From: Pycnococcus provasolii
Taxonomy: Eukaryota > Chlorophyta > Pseudoscourfieldiophyceae > Pseudoscourfieldiales
Direction of reading: 5' to 3'
Length of the DNA stretch: 64,000 nt
Assembly (NCBI GenBank): GCA_049487715.1
Contig: CP150565.1
Span: 124,001 to 188,000 of the forward strand
How positions within the stretch are numbered: position 1 is the first letter of the stretch; the number at the start of each line of letters is the position of its first letter. A model generated the notes under the pieces. The model did not search any database, had not been told where the DNA came from, and worked only from the letters and a program-made list of their open reading frames with translations. A program made the position numbers and the translations under genes. Below are positions 1-10,104 of the stretch, piece by piece.

Positions 1-594
1 GGACACGCGCGTGTCGGATGGTGCACGCGCGACGCTGAACTGCACGCGCCTGTCGGCGCAGACGCACACGGCTTCTGCATCAGGGATATCAACGGCGCGG
101 TCGTGCACGCCGCGCGACGAAAGCACTACGCGAGAAAACAAATCAAGGACGGCGACGTCGTCGGGTGCTACATCAACGTGCCTGCCGGCGACGGCGAGCC
201 CGCGGGCGCGGCGGCGGCGGACGACGGCGCGAACGGCGCGAAGGAGCTCGTGAAGCTTGGCGGCGCGATGTACTTCAAGTCAGCAGAAGTCGGCGGGCAG
301 TCGGCAAACGAGAAGACCGCCCCAGGTGGCACGCCGAAGGGCGACTTGCTCGTCGCCTTCAGCGTCAACGGCGTCGCGTGTTCCGACGAGGTTGCATTCC
401 AGACTCCGTACACTGGGAAGCTGTACTACCCCGCGGTGAGCTTGTACACGTCGAACGCGCAGGTTGAGGGTGCGACGCTCGCCGTGAACTTCGGTCCTGA
501 GTTTCGCCACCCTCCCACCGCGGATGCGTTCCCCGCGTGTTGTCCCGCTCCTCAACCTGCGAGCGCGCTCGTGCAGGTGCAGGAGAAGATGTAA
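1..594 (+). CDS. ASH2: ASH2/TRAUCO-like SPRY protein, C-terminal part
   Basis: Frame 1 is open from the first base, so the gene begins upstream of the window. The 197 residues seen form the second half of a SPRY domain: a GW near the start, a KHY then a GDVVGCYIN segment, a hydrophobic FSVNGV strand, then YYPAVSLY and VNFGPEFRHPP. This order matches the ASH2L/Bre2/TRAUCO SPRY domain. In that family the SPRY domain binds the RbBP5-DPY30 part of COMPASS-type complexes and supports histone H3 lysine 4 methylation in the nucleus. An Ala/Gly-rich insert (about residues 65-80) replaces a loop found in animals. The short tail after the domain is typical. The family call is confident; complex membership is inferred from homology. 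Confidence 0.85.
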   Translation, partial: GHARVGWCTRDAELHAPVGADAHGFCIRDINGAVVHAARRKHYARKQIKDGDVVGCYINVPAGDGEPAGAAAADDGANGAKELVKLGGAMYFKSAEVGGQSANEKTAPGGTPKGDLLVAFSVNGVACSDEVAFQTPYTGKLYYPAVSLYTSNAQVEGATLAVNFGPEFRHPPTADAFPACCPAPQPASALVQVQEKM

Positions 595-878
595 CGTACT
601 TACCATTATTGTGCACACACACACGCCACAAGGGACCTATTAATACCTGAATACCAATCAATGCGGACCTACTGTATTCTGCCGACCTATTTAAAATGGG
701 GAGTGAAACCTCAAAATCAAAACTCTTTTTTCTCGCTCGGGGTCGGCGATTGAAAAATCTCCCCTGAAATCTCCCCCCCCCCCTGACCGCCTGATTTCCA
801 CCACACACGCACACGCACACGCCCACTCGGCACTCGTCCCCTCCCGTTTATTTCGCGATCCCCACATCTCGGCGAATC

Positions 879-1730
879 ATGTCGTCCATGATGATGTCCA
901 TGCAAACACGTCCCCTTTCCCTTTCGATGTCACCGCCAATCTCGGTTGAGAATATCAAATCGTTTTCGTACGTCTCTGCCTGCACAGCACGTGTCATATG
1001 CACGTGTCATTGGATCTCAATGTCTACGGTGCCGTGCGTCTGACGACTCAAAGTCCGGCGGTTCAGACTCATCATCAGGCTCGGGTGGTGATGACGCAGC
1101 AGGGGACTCCGGTGGTGATGAGCCTAATAATGAACCAATCAGCCTTGAGTCCATCTTCGCGGAGGAGATGAAGAGGAGGCAGAGTGGAGGTGCGAGAGTA
1201 GGTGGCGGAGTCGCGCCGGAAGAGCAGTTCGACTGGGTGAAGACGAGAGAGAAGAGAGAGAGTGAGGCGAAGTTCAAGGACGAGCGCATGTCCCGCGACC
1301 AGCTCAAGGCGAGTCGCGAACTGCAGAGCGAAGGTCTCGAGGGCTTGCCCGACCGCGCGAAGCAGCTTCTGACTTTAGGCGGGTAAGTCTATGGTATCTC
1401 TCACAGCTGTGACAAGCGCATGAAGAACCACTCACCTCACACGCTAAAATAAAAAAAAACAGGTTAAGTTTCGTGCCTTTCTTGCCCTTTATCGTGGTTG
1501 GGGCACTCGTGTTCGCAACGACGTGGGTATACTTCGGCGACGCATTCGTGCACGGTGGCGACAACGCGATCGACTACGGTTTGCCTGATAGCGAAACGCC
1601 AGCACAGCTCTCGCGTCCAGCAGATACGCGCAAGGCCGGCGCGCCCCCTCCTTACGTCCCTCCCGAGGTTCTTCTCGCTGAGCCGAGCGCGGACGGGCCT
1701 ATGGTGAACTTCAAAGAAAACCGGCCTTAA
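879..1730 (+). CDS. Small single-pass membrane protein, probably plastid, two or more exons
   Basis: The 3' part is clear: an exon in frame with position 946 runs to 1382, a GTAAGT...ACAG intron covers 1383-1462 (80 bp), and the last exon runs 1463-1730, giving ...LTLGG-LSFVPFLPF... across the junction. The product has a Ser/Gly/Asp-rich stretch, a charged helix-forming region rich in Lys, Arg and Glu, one hydrophobic membrane segment (LPFIVVGALVFATTWVYF) and a Pro-rich tail. The 5' end is unresolved. The only upstream ATG that opens a transit-peptide-like run (MSSMMMSMQTRPLSLSMSPP) is at 879 in another frame, so a further small intron or an indel is needed. The arrangement suggests a thylakoid or envelope protein. 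I do not recognise the family. Confidence 0.55.
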
Positions 1731-1872
1731 AAACAAGGCAGTAGACTACTATGGACAACATGCTACAACCACACCGTTACAAGTGAAGTAAGAACCACAA
1801 CACAACACAACACAACATGAGTTTCATCACACCCTCGAGCACACCACGGACACACACCCCTAAAACCCAGGT

Positions 1873-1919
1873 CCCTAGCCCTAACCCTAACCCTAACCCT
1901 AACCCTTAAACCCTAACCC
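1873..1919. repeat. Interstitial telomere-type repeat (CCCTAA)n
   Basis: About seven units of CCCTAA, slightly degenerate at both ends (CCCTAG, CCCTTAAA), lie between two plus-strand genes only 255 bp apart. A CT-rich tract ending in TTTGCAG at 1979 follows, so the repeat could sit inside a 5' intron of the next gene. Confidence 0.8.
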
Positions 1920-1985
1920 AGTTCGCTTTTTTCCCTTTTTTCCCTGTTGCCGTCATTTTCCCTTTCGTGGTGTTTGCAGAGTCAG

Positions 1986-3844
1986 ATGAGCAGCGGCGGT
2001 GGCGGCGGGCTTGGCTACGGTGGCGGTGGCGGCGGGCTTGGATACGGTGGTGGCCCTGAAGGATTCAACGGCGACTTCTCAGGCTCCTCCTCCTCCGATG
2101 ACGATGACGACCTCGCTGGCTTGAATAAGAAAAAAGGCCGATCACGCCGACTCGGCATGTTCGATAAGACCCTCTCATCTGGGTCGGAACCAGATGACGA
2201 GGACACTCTTGGCGCACTGGGAATCGGTGCACGCGCGAAAGGTGGGTCCAAACACGCAAATAAGAAGTCCATGGTGTCCTCGCTAGGAACCAAGGCGTTC
2301 GTATCTGCAGGTGCTCCATCAGCAGAATATGCGGCGGCACCTCCTTCGCACACCTCGAAGAAGAAGAACAAGAACAACGCTGCTGCAGCCTCTTCGGCGT
2401 CGAAAAATAAGGAGTCGGGCGAAGTAATTGGTGGATTCGAGAGGTACACAAAGGGCATTGGCGCAAAACTGCTCGCAAAAATGGGATACAAGGGTACTGG
2501 CGGACTCGGCAAGGAAGGCACGGGTATCGAACGGCCCATCGAATCGTACCAGCGTCCGAAAAATGCAGGTCTAGGCGCCGTGGAAGAGCAGCCGGCGGCA
2601 CCAGCACAAGCCAAGCCTGCGCTTGAGGACGGTGGTGGTGACGAAGACAAGGATAAGATGGAAGGCATGAGTGCACTACAAAAGTCACTCCTCGCACTCG
2701 AACGCAAAAACGCGCAACAGCAAGCCGCACTGTGGCGCAAGAGCGACTCCCAACAAAGACAAACGAGGCAGCGTAATAGGCTCGACGACGTGCGCAAGGC
2801 GCTCAGAGACCACGACGGCGCGGAGGGTTTCTCTGCTCAACCTTCTGTCGTCATCGACATGACGTCAGCGTCGGGTCCACGCGTGCTCGCGACGATCCGA
2901 GACATGCGTTCGAAGAGCGGAGAGGCCACCGCAGAGGACAGTGCGCCGCTCTCGGAGCTGCGTCACAACGCACGCCTTGTCGTCGACGTCGCATGCGCAC
3001 GAGTCCTTAGCCTTGAGGCGCGAACCGCGGAGGCAAGGAAACAACGACAGGCTATCGAGGCAGAGCTTTCTTCGCTGCAAGCCAAGGCTGATGCCGCGGC
3101 GGCAAGGCGAAAGGCGGCCACTGATCGCGTCGCGGCGGCGATCGCGGCACGCGACAAGGCGGAAGAGGCATCCAAGGCGCTTCTCGCGGATCGAAGGCGA
3201 CATGCGAGTGACACACCTCTTGCGACGAGCATGTCGCGCTCACGCTTCGTCGACGGAGTGCGTGCCGCCGTCGCGAGCCTGAAGACGTGTCGTGCCACTG
3301 ACGTCGCGTGGGCAAATCGAAGCGGCGCGGCGGCACTTATCATTGGTCCGCTTGAGCCGGCACTCAAGCTCGTGCACAGTCCGGGCATGTGGAGGCCACT
3401 CGACGAGCCGAAGCTCGTTTGTGATATCTGGCGAGCTCTTGCGGAAGGTCTGGTGGGTGTGGAGAGGATGGGCGACGACGACGGCGACGCATACGAGCGC
3501 CTGTGGGCGAGACACGCCGCTCTCCCGCTCAGGCGCGCTCTCGCCGATGCGTGGGGGCATCAGAACGACGACGATGATGGCGGAACAGCAACGGGACAAG
3601 CCAAAAGAGATCGAGCCGTAGAGCTGATTTCGTCCTGGGCGCCACTGCTGACACCACTTTTGGTCATGCAGCTGGTCAAGCAGGCGGTTGCACCTTGCAT
3701 TGCCATGCGAGCACGCCGCCTTGCTCAGAATGTCGCGGAGGCATGCTCATCAACGGCAGCTCCCCACCGCTGGGCCCTGCCCGTGGTGGGCACTCTTGCG
3801 GATGCGGGCTCTGAGGTGCGACGACTACGTGCTAGCCGCTCCGC

Positions 3845-3882
<38 letters not shown>

Positions 3883-4736
3883 ACGCGGATACCACGACGA
3901 TGACTTCGCTGCTTGCGCATCTGGAGGAGGAGAGCTGGCCGGCAATTGTCGAGCTGCTCGCCGTGCGCCTGCGTCACTCGCATCGCGATGATGACGTGCA
4001 TCTTACGCAGGAGGTTCTTGCGTGGCGAAGGGTGATGAGGCCATCGGCATATGACTCGATGGTTCGCCGGCACGCGCTGCCTCTGCTGGAGAGACGCCTG
4101 GAGGAGATTCAGGTTGCCTGCCCTCTGCACGATGGCAAGCTGTCGCCAATGTCGGAGGCAAGGGCATGGATCGAGAGCGGGGTGATCCCCGCGCCGATGG
4201 CGGCTGATGCCGTGGCGGCGAAACTGCTCCCGAAGTGGCTGGCGGCGCTCCATAAGGCTCTCGAGGGGGCGGCGGTAGATGCGCGCATCTATGCCTCGGT
4301 CGCTGACTACTACTCCGCGTGGAGGTCGTGGCTGCACCCCGTCGCAGATCGCGAGTCCGTACGCGGCGGACTGCGTCGAGGGTTGGTAGCTGCGAGGCGA
4401 GCGCTCGATCCGAACGATGCACGGTGGAACGATGACGGCGGCGACGGGAAGAGGGACGCGGCGGCAGCCACACGGCGGATGCAGGCACCCCAGCAGCAGC
4501 CCTCACGGCGCCGCATGGCGCCGTCCGCCCCGACGACCCTTCGCGATGTTCTGGAGGAGTTCGCACAGGAGCACGGCCATGCGCTCACGCCAAGGACGGA
4601 TAAGAAAGGATTCATGGATTTGCCCGTCTACCAGGTTGCCGACGAGCTCATCGCGGTGGACGGCCGGCGCGAGGCTATGTACCGGAAGACATCCGAAGGA
4701 TGGCAGGCGTGCAGTTTACAGGACTTGAAGGTGTGA
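1986..4736 (+). CDS. TFIP11: TFIP11/STIP-type G-patch splicing factor
   Basis: The 916-residue protein starts with a Gly-rich segment and an acidic Ser/Asp tract. A G-patch follows at about residues 148-200 ([20 protein letters not shown]), ending in the family's [18 protein letters not shown] helical region then leads into the long C-terminal GCFC/TIP-type domain. This order is that of TFIP11 (animals), STIP (plants) and Ntr1/Spp382 (yeast). Those proteins activate the DEAH helicase Prp43/DHX15 through the G-patch to take apart the lariat spliceosome in the nucleus. ATG 1986 is the first in-frame ATG. A 3' splice-like TTTGCAG ends at 1979, in frame, so a short upstream coding exon (from ATG 1817) is possible. 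An Ala/Asp homopolymer tract near residue 620 is low-complexity expansion. Confidence 0.88.
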
Positions 4737-4980
4737 TGAGTGTATATTTTTGTATATTAGAGGTATTTGTTGTTTACGAAGAGGTGTACCTCCAAGATAA
4801 ATTCGTTCCCGAAAAAGTATGACTCCTTTAGCAGCACAAACGCCGTGCAGCTGAATAGCGCCAATGAATTCGGCTCGATGGTTTACGAATGGTGTGAATG
4901 GACGACCGTTTGGGAGAAGTGGTTTTATTGAATGAGCAATCACAAATTTTTAAGTTTAGTTTCTCTTGCGCTTCAACTCA

Positions 4981-7953
4981 TCACCGTGGGTGCGTGGTTG
5001 TCTTTTCGCCAGCCTTTTCAGACGATGCGTCGGCGTCGTCGGCGGCGGCATCGCCGTCAGCCTCCTTAGCCTCGGGCTCACCGTCTTCCACCTTCTCCTC
5101 GCCGCCACCCTCGCTCTCACTCTCGGTGGATTCGGCGCTATCCGCCTCCGCCTCCGTCGCGTTGGCATCCGTCGCGTTGACATTCGTCGCATTCTTCTTC
5201 TTCTTATCAGCCTTCGGCTTTGGAGGAGGAGGAGGCGCCTTTCGTTCGTTCAGCAATTTCATTTCCTTGCTCAACTGTTGGCCACGCTTGTAGATCATCT
5301 TAGACGTGAGCACGAGCTCGTCCGTCGGTTTGAGCGCATTCTGCTTTTCGTCCATATCCGCGAGGTACTTCTCGTACGCCTCGAGCTCGTCCGTCGCCAC
5401 CTTGATCTCCTCCGGCTTGAGGTAAGGCTTGAGCGTCGGCATTTTCTCGAGCTTCGTGCGCGTCTCCTCCACGAATGCCAGCGCCTTCTTCATCGCCTCA
5501 GGTCGAGCCGTCAGCTCGCTAGCGCGGAGCATGATCGGTTCGGTGAGGTTCTTCAGCTCGGCTTGTTTTGCATCGTACACATCAGCCTCAACGCTGTCGC
5601 CGTCGCCGTACAGCCAGTCCTCGGCGTCCATGAGCTGCGCACGGACATCCTCGCGCGTCTCCTCGGTGCTCACGAGCTCCACCTCTTCGTCAGCCAGCTT
5701 TCCGCGTGCGCTCAGGATGAACGTCTCGAGCGTATTCTTTGCAGCCTCCCTCCTCTTCTTGGCCGCCTCACGCTTGTCGATGTCCTTCAGGCGCTTGTAC
5801 GCCTCACCGAATTGCTTCTGGCTCAGCGACGGGTACGTGTAATAGAGGTTCGACACGTCGAGCTGCACGGTCATCCTCCTCGTCTTAAGCTTCTCCACCG
5901 TCTCGTACTCGATCGGCGGCGGCTTCGGCTTCTTGGGCTTCTTCGCCTTCTTCGCTTTTGTCGCGTTAGCGTCCGTCGCGTTGTCATCCGTCGTCGCATT
6001 GACATCCGTCGCGTTGTCCGCGTCCGCTGCCACTACGTCGTCATCCTCCGCGGTGGTGTCCGTGGCATTGTCATCAGTCGCGTTGGCGTCAGCCGCATCT
6101 GTCGCGTTCACCGTCTCGTTGCGAATGATGGGCACGCGGACTTTCGCAATGTACTCGGTATCAAACGACGCCTCCGCCTTTTCGACGAAGAACATTCCGG
6201 ACGTGTCGAACTGCAGCGTCACGGAAACCTTCGGGAGCGAGGTGACGTTGTACTTGTCCGTGGAGGCTGTGAGGTTCTGGATGCTGGACACGTCGAAACG
6301 CGCGATGTCGGTTCCGCCGAATGCGCTCGTGTTCGCGAGGCTGGCGTCAACTCCAGTGGGCAGCGAGCTTGCCTTGCGCCCGTAGTGCATCAGCATGTTG
6401 ATGGCGTCCACGGTCACGTTGGGGAACGTCAGGAATCGGCGGCTCGGCAGGCGCTTGAATGCGGGCAGCACCGTTTTCGTCCACGTTCCATCCTCATTCT
6501 CGCCCGTGGTGGTTGCCGCCTCCGTCGCCTCTTCGCCCTTTTTGGGTGCCTTCATCACAGGCTCGACGTCTGTGGTGAGCTGCATCTCGAACATCGCGGT
6601 GTCCGAGAATCCGAACTTGCGCATGCGGAATGACGTGCTCATGTTCGCGGCGTGCAGCGCTGCGCCGAGAGCAACCGACTCGTCGCCGTCCATGTGTCGT
6701 CCCAGGACGGGCGTCTCACGTTTCGCTCCCTTGAAGACTTTCTCGAGGTACGACTGCAGCTCCGGCACGCGCGTTCCGCCACCGATGAGCTCGACGACCG
6801 TCACCGCGGTATCGTTCGTGCCCCCGTTGGCATCGACGAGCTCCTTGAGGGGCGCCGCGGCTTTCTCGAAAAAGTCGCCGGCAAGCTTCACGAACGCATT
6901 GCGCTTGATGGAGCTGCGGAAGTCGATGTCGTCGTGAAGTCCCTCGACGCTGACGGGTGCGTCGTTGTTGGCAGATAGGATCTCCTTGGTCTTCTTGCAC
7001 GCCTTTTTCAGCTTGGCGACCGCGCGCGGGACGTTGGAGATGTCCTTGCCGTGCTTTTCCTTGAATTCCTTGATGAAGTGCTCGACGAGCACCATGTCGA
7101 GCGTCGCGCCTCCAATTCCATCGATATATCGCAGGTCTTTCACTTCGAGCTGCCCGTTGTGCTTCGTCTTTCCCAGCTCCTTGGTTTTGAAGGTGGAGAA
7201 GTGCGCGTACGACGCCTTGACGCTGTCAGCGCCCATGTCGTAGAAGATGACGTTCTGCGTGGCGTTGGTGAACTCCTTGTCGATTCCGTACTGGAGTGCG
7301 GCGGACGCGTGGTCCGAGACGAGCGCGAGCACGGTGATGTCCGCGAGTCTCGCGGCGTCGAGGAGTGCGAGTCGCTGGTTGATTCCCCAGTATCCTGGAA
7401 TAATCAGCACGGCATCCTTGCACACGCTGTTCGCCTGCGCTTCTGCGATGCGGTCAGCGTACTTGAGTATTTGCGCGAGAATTTCCTCTGCGATGAGCAC
7501 GGATCCGTCCGCCATTTCGAACGCCGCGGTTTCTCTTCCGTTGGGGTCTGGGACGACTTTGTAGGGCAGGCGGTGTCGTTCGAGTGTCTTCGCGAGGAGA
7601 GCCGAGTCGTGCTTGATTCCGACGGTTGCCATGACGCGGTTAAAGATACGTTCCGGGAAACGCGTGATTACCGCGTTCGCATCTTCCCCTAAAAGTAGGT
7701 CACCCTGCGGTGAGAATCCCACCAAAGCCGGCGACTTTCTCTTGGAGAATTCGTTGCTGACGATCGCGATGGGGGTACGTCCAGGTTTCACCAGGGAAAC
7801 TTTCAAAGACTCATGGCCAAGGTCAACACTGAACACGCACGCATCACAATGAGACACACCCAATAAAAGAATCACTAAAAGAGATAAGAGGAGATACCAA
7901 CCTTTGAAGAAGGAGCTGGACCCACCACCAGACATAGCCTGACGAGCCGCCAT
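4981..7953 (-). CDS. HYOU1: ER Hsp70-type chaperone, GRP170/HYOU1/Lhs1 family
   Basis: The ATG at 7953 is followed by a clear signal peptide (hydrophobic run WYLLLSLLVILLLGV, cleavage near SHCDA). An Hsp70 nucleotide-binding domain begins at once (FSVDLGHESLKVSLVKPG) and includes a GGGTRVPELQ motif near residue 400. A beta domain, an acidic loop and a long C-terminal helical domain follow, which is the GRP170 layout; 990 residues fit the family. Family members act in the ER lumen as large Hsp70s and as nucleotide exchange factors for BiP. The acidic loop (about 5945-6125) carries eight N-X-T sequons and the tail (about 5155-5205) three more. The protein ends THPR with no KDEL-type signal. The reverse-strand frame opens 36 codons earlier without a better start. 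Confidence 0.9.
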   Translation of the reverse strand: MAARQAMSGGGSSSFFKGWYLLLSLLVILLLGVSHCDACVFSVDLGHESLKVSLVKPGRTPIAIVSNEFSKRKSPALVGFSPQGDLLLGEDANAVITRFPERIFNRVMATVGIKHDSALLAKTLERHRLPYKVVPDPNGRETAAFEMADGSVLIAEEILAQILKYADRIAEAQANSVCKDAVLIIPGYWGINQRLALLDAARLADITVLALVSDHASAALQYGIDKEFTNATQNVIFYDMGADSVKASYAHFSTFKTKELGKTKHNGQLEVKDLRYIDGIGGATLDMVLVEHFIKEFKEKHGKDISNVPRAVAKLKKACKKTKEILSANNDAPVSVEGLHDDIDFRSSIKRNAFVKLAGDFFEKAAAPLKELVDANGGTNDTAVTVVELIGGGTRVPELQSYLEKVFKGAKRETPVLGRHMDGDESVALGAALHAANMSTSFRMRKFGFSDTAMFEMQLTTDVEPVMKAPKKGEEATEAATTTGENEDGTWTKTVLPAFKRLPSRRFLTFPNVTVDAINMLMHYGRKASSLPTGVDASLANTSAFGGTDIARFDVSSIQNLTASTDKYNVTSLPKVSVTLQFDTSGMFFVEKAEASFDTEYIAKVRVPIIRNETVNATDAADANATDDNATDTTAEDDDVVAADADNATDVNATTDDNATDANATKAKKAKKPKKPKPPPIEYETVEKLKTRRMTVQLDVSNLYYTYPSLSQKQFGEAYKRLKDIDKREAAKKRREAAKNTLETFILSARGKLADEEVELVSTEETREDVRAQLMDAEDWLYGDGDSVEADVYDAKQAELKNLTEPIMLRASELTARPEAMKKALAFVEETRTKLEKMPTLKPYLKPEEIKVATDELEAYEKYLADMDEKQNALKPTDELVLTSKMIYKRGQQLSKEMKLLNERKAPPPPPKPKADKKKKNATNVNATDANATEAEADSAESTESESEGGGEEKVEDGEPEAKEADGDAAADDADASSEKAGEKTTTHPR

Positions 7954-8617
7954 TACGGTAGGAAAACTTTCAGGTGTGTGTGTTGTGATCGAGATGGATG
8001 GGATGTCGCAAAAAGCCCCCGGGGGAGGGCAGCCGGGGACAGGGAGGGGAGGACGAACCACCTGACCACCACGGGTCCCCTCCCCGGACAGCCGGAAGGA
8101 AGAAGTTCCTTTCCCGCGGGCGGGCGGGCTTCCCGAAGCAGACTTGGCGATTCGTCATTTCCCTCTGGGGGTTCCCCCTGTTCTGGAAGAACCTTCCCTT
8201 CGAAGGGCGGACCAAACCAACCCATTATTGTTTGTTTGGTTGTTTGGGGATCCCTCTCTTGAACGAGTCAACTGTCTCATTGGGATTAGAAGGGCCCCAA
8301 AAAGGCACGGGCATGAGATGCTCTATGAGATGCATGAGTGGGGTTGGGATTGGGGGTTACTCATAGGGATTGGGGGTTAGGGATTGGGGGATCTTGCCAC
8401 TCCCCAGGCCCAAGGGAACGAAATACCCGAGCGAAGAAGGATTCCACCCTAAACCTTTACTCATACGAGACACACGTGAGATCCCTGTACTGAAGTTTCT
8501 TATCTCTGTCAGCATCATCATCCGCATCGCATCACAGCAGAGTTTTATCCATCAAATATTTGTCTTTTAAGGGAAGGCGTTGTTAGTAGTGCCTTTGTTG
8601 TTAAAAGTACGACAATA
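7954..8617. other. Divergent intergenic region, HYOU1 to acyltransferase
   Basis: No gene was found. It should hold both promoters. The part at 8023-8210 is very G/C-rich with short palindromes (for example CCCTTCGAAGGG near 8189). The part at 8340-8392 is a degenerate GGGATTGGGGGTTA repeat resembling decayed telomere sequence. A GGGGATCCC palindrome lies near 8248. Confidence 0.6.
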
Positions 8618-9664
8618 ATGTCACCATCTTCCTCCTCCTCCTCTTCCTGTCAATTAAAGGCCTCCCCGTTCCTCGAGACGCACTATGGTCTTACAAGTTA
8701 CGAATCAGGTAAGATGTTCCTTTTAGGTCCAACCATCATCATCAGAGTACCTATTATCATATTGCTTTTATTCATGGTCGCCATACACGGATTCGCAGCG
8801 ACGCTCTTCTTTGACGACATGAACTTACCTCTGCCCGCTCATAGACGGGCCATCGTGACGTCGTCAAGACACTACGTACGCATAATCCTATTGCTACTCG
8901 GATACATCACACTCGACGTGCGAGGGTACCGCGAAAACTGTACGCGAGATATGCACAAAGGACAGAAAAGAATCGTGTACGTCTTCAACCACGTGAGCTT
9001 TGTTGACTCCATGCTCATGCTCTACTTCTTTCAGCCGTGCGGGGTCACCAAGAAATCCATCGCACGCATTCCCATCTTGGGAACAGCCATACGCGGTTTT
9101 CAGAACGTTCTTGTCGAACGCGTCGAGGCGGGAAGCGAGGGAGCGAACCTCGTCAACGTCGGCGCCAGGGCGTCGAACAAAACCAAACTTATCGCAGAAC
9201 GCGTGAATGACAAACGGTACCCGAACATGGCGGTCGCTCCGGAGGGAACGACGACGAACGGAAGGACCGTGGTGAAATTCAAACGCGGCGCGTTCGTTCC
9301 TGGCGCGCCCGTGCTTCCCATCGTCATCAGGTACCCATGCCGACACCACAACGTCGCGTGGACGCTCCGCAACGACCTGTTCGCGTTCGTGCGCATGATG
9401 TGCCAGTTTCGAAACTACGTCAGCGTAACGGTGCTTCCTGAGTACACGCCGAGTGCCGCCGAGCGTGACGACGCAGAACTGTACGCGAACAACGTTCAGC
9501 GTCTCTTCGCGTCCGAGCTGGGCGCGGAGCCGAGCAACCAGGACTTGGCGACGCAGTTCCAGCTGATGCAGAAGGGCGTCAAGGTGAGCTGGGACGGGCG
9601 CACGATCCTTGCGCCCTCTGACATGAAGGAGCACGGCTATCTCGTTGGCAGCAGCGAGGCGTAA
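8618..9664 (+). CDS. Lysophospholipid acyltransferase, LPEAT/LPCAT1-like
   Basis: The 348-residue protein has two N-terminal hydrophobic segments (about 33-60 and 85-103) and then a PlsC-type acyltransferase domain. Motif I is NHVSFVD, with His125 and Asp130 as the catalytic pair. Motif III is PEGTTTNG at about residue 208, followed by the FKRGAFVPGAPVLPIVIRY block that marks the LPCAT1/LPEAT branch rather than LPA acyltransferases. These enzymes transfer an acyl group from acyl-CoA to lysophosphatidylethanolamine or lysophosphatidylcholine at the ER or a related membrane. The EF-hand tail of many relatives is absent. The ATG at 8618 opens the frame right after an A/T-rich leader. Substrate preference cannot be read from sequence. 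Confidence 0.85.
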   Translation: MSPSSSSSSSCQLKASPFLETHYGLTSYESGKMFLLGPTIIIRVPIIILLLFMVAIHGFAATLFFDDMNLPLPAHRRAIVTSSRHYVRIILLLLGYITLDVRGYRENCTRDMHKGQKRIVYVFNHVSFVDSMLMLYFFQPCGVTKKSIARIPILGTAIRGFQNVLVERVEAGSEGANLVNVGARASNKTKLIAERVNDKRYPNMAVAPEGTTTNGRTVVKFKRGAFVPGAPVLPIVIRYPCRHHNVAWTLRNDLFAFVRMMCQFRNYVSVTVLPEYTPSAAERDDAELYANNVQRLFASELGAEPSNQDLATQFQLMQKGVKVSWDGRTILAPSDMKEHGYLVGSSEA

Positions 9665-10051
9665 GCCATCAGCAGGCGCCATCCATGCATCAAATCCAGT
9701 CATCCACCAGGCAGCTAGGACACACACAAACTCCGGACGACCTCCTTGTAACCATACTCTTCATTTTCTTCATCGTGAAAAGAAGTAAAATTTGACTAAG
9801 GAGGGAACGGCGCGCAGAAATCATCGTGGAGAGGACATTGTTTTTGCGTTGCGTTGGGCGTAGGAGATGGTCGGGTTTACGCCGGCCGCGTCTTGCTGCA
9901 TTTGGGGTTTAGGAAATCCCCTCCTCCAGATCCAGTTCGGATTCCCCCAATATCCGCGGACCAAGAAGCTTCCCCTGATCGGCTGATCCCCTCCCCCACC
10001 CAATAACGCCACCTCCACCTGGCCACTTATTTTGTTGTCAACAAGCTCAGC
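9665..10051. other. 5' flank of the first RAP gene
   Basis: There is no gene here. From 9929 onward the sequence repeats upstream of each RAP copy (9929, 12038 and 14116), so the likely promoter and leader were duplicated with the gene. The part before 9929 is unique to copy 1. Confidence 0.6.
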
Positions 10052-10104
10052 ATGTCCGGATTGTCCGGACATACGAGGAGGTACAATCCGCGGAGGTCCG
10101 CGGA
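10052..10104 (+). promoter_or_regulatory. Start-codon hairpin followed by a second GC-rich hairpin
   Basis: The first 21 bases of the gene form a perfect inverted repeat with 9-bp arms and a TTG loop (10052-10072), so the AUG is the base of the stem. A second inverted repeat, TCCGCGGA-GG-TCCGCGGA, follows at 10087-10104. Both recur in copies 2 (from 12162) and 3 (from 14239). If folded in the mRNA they would hide the start codon. A regulatory role is inference. Confidence 0.55.

Noticed and set aside
4966-6633. 555-codon plus-strand frame opposite HYOU1
   Set aside because: It is the antisense shadow of a GC-rich chaperone gene; composition is Leu/Arg/His-rich with no domain.
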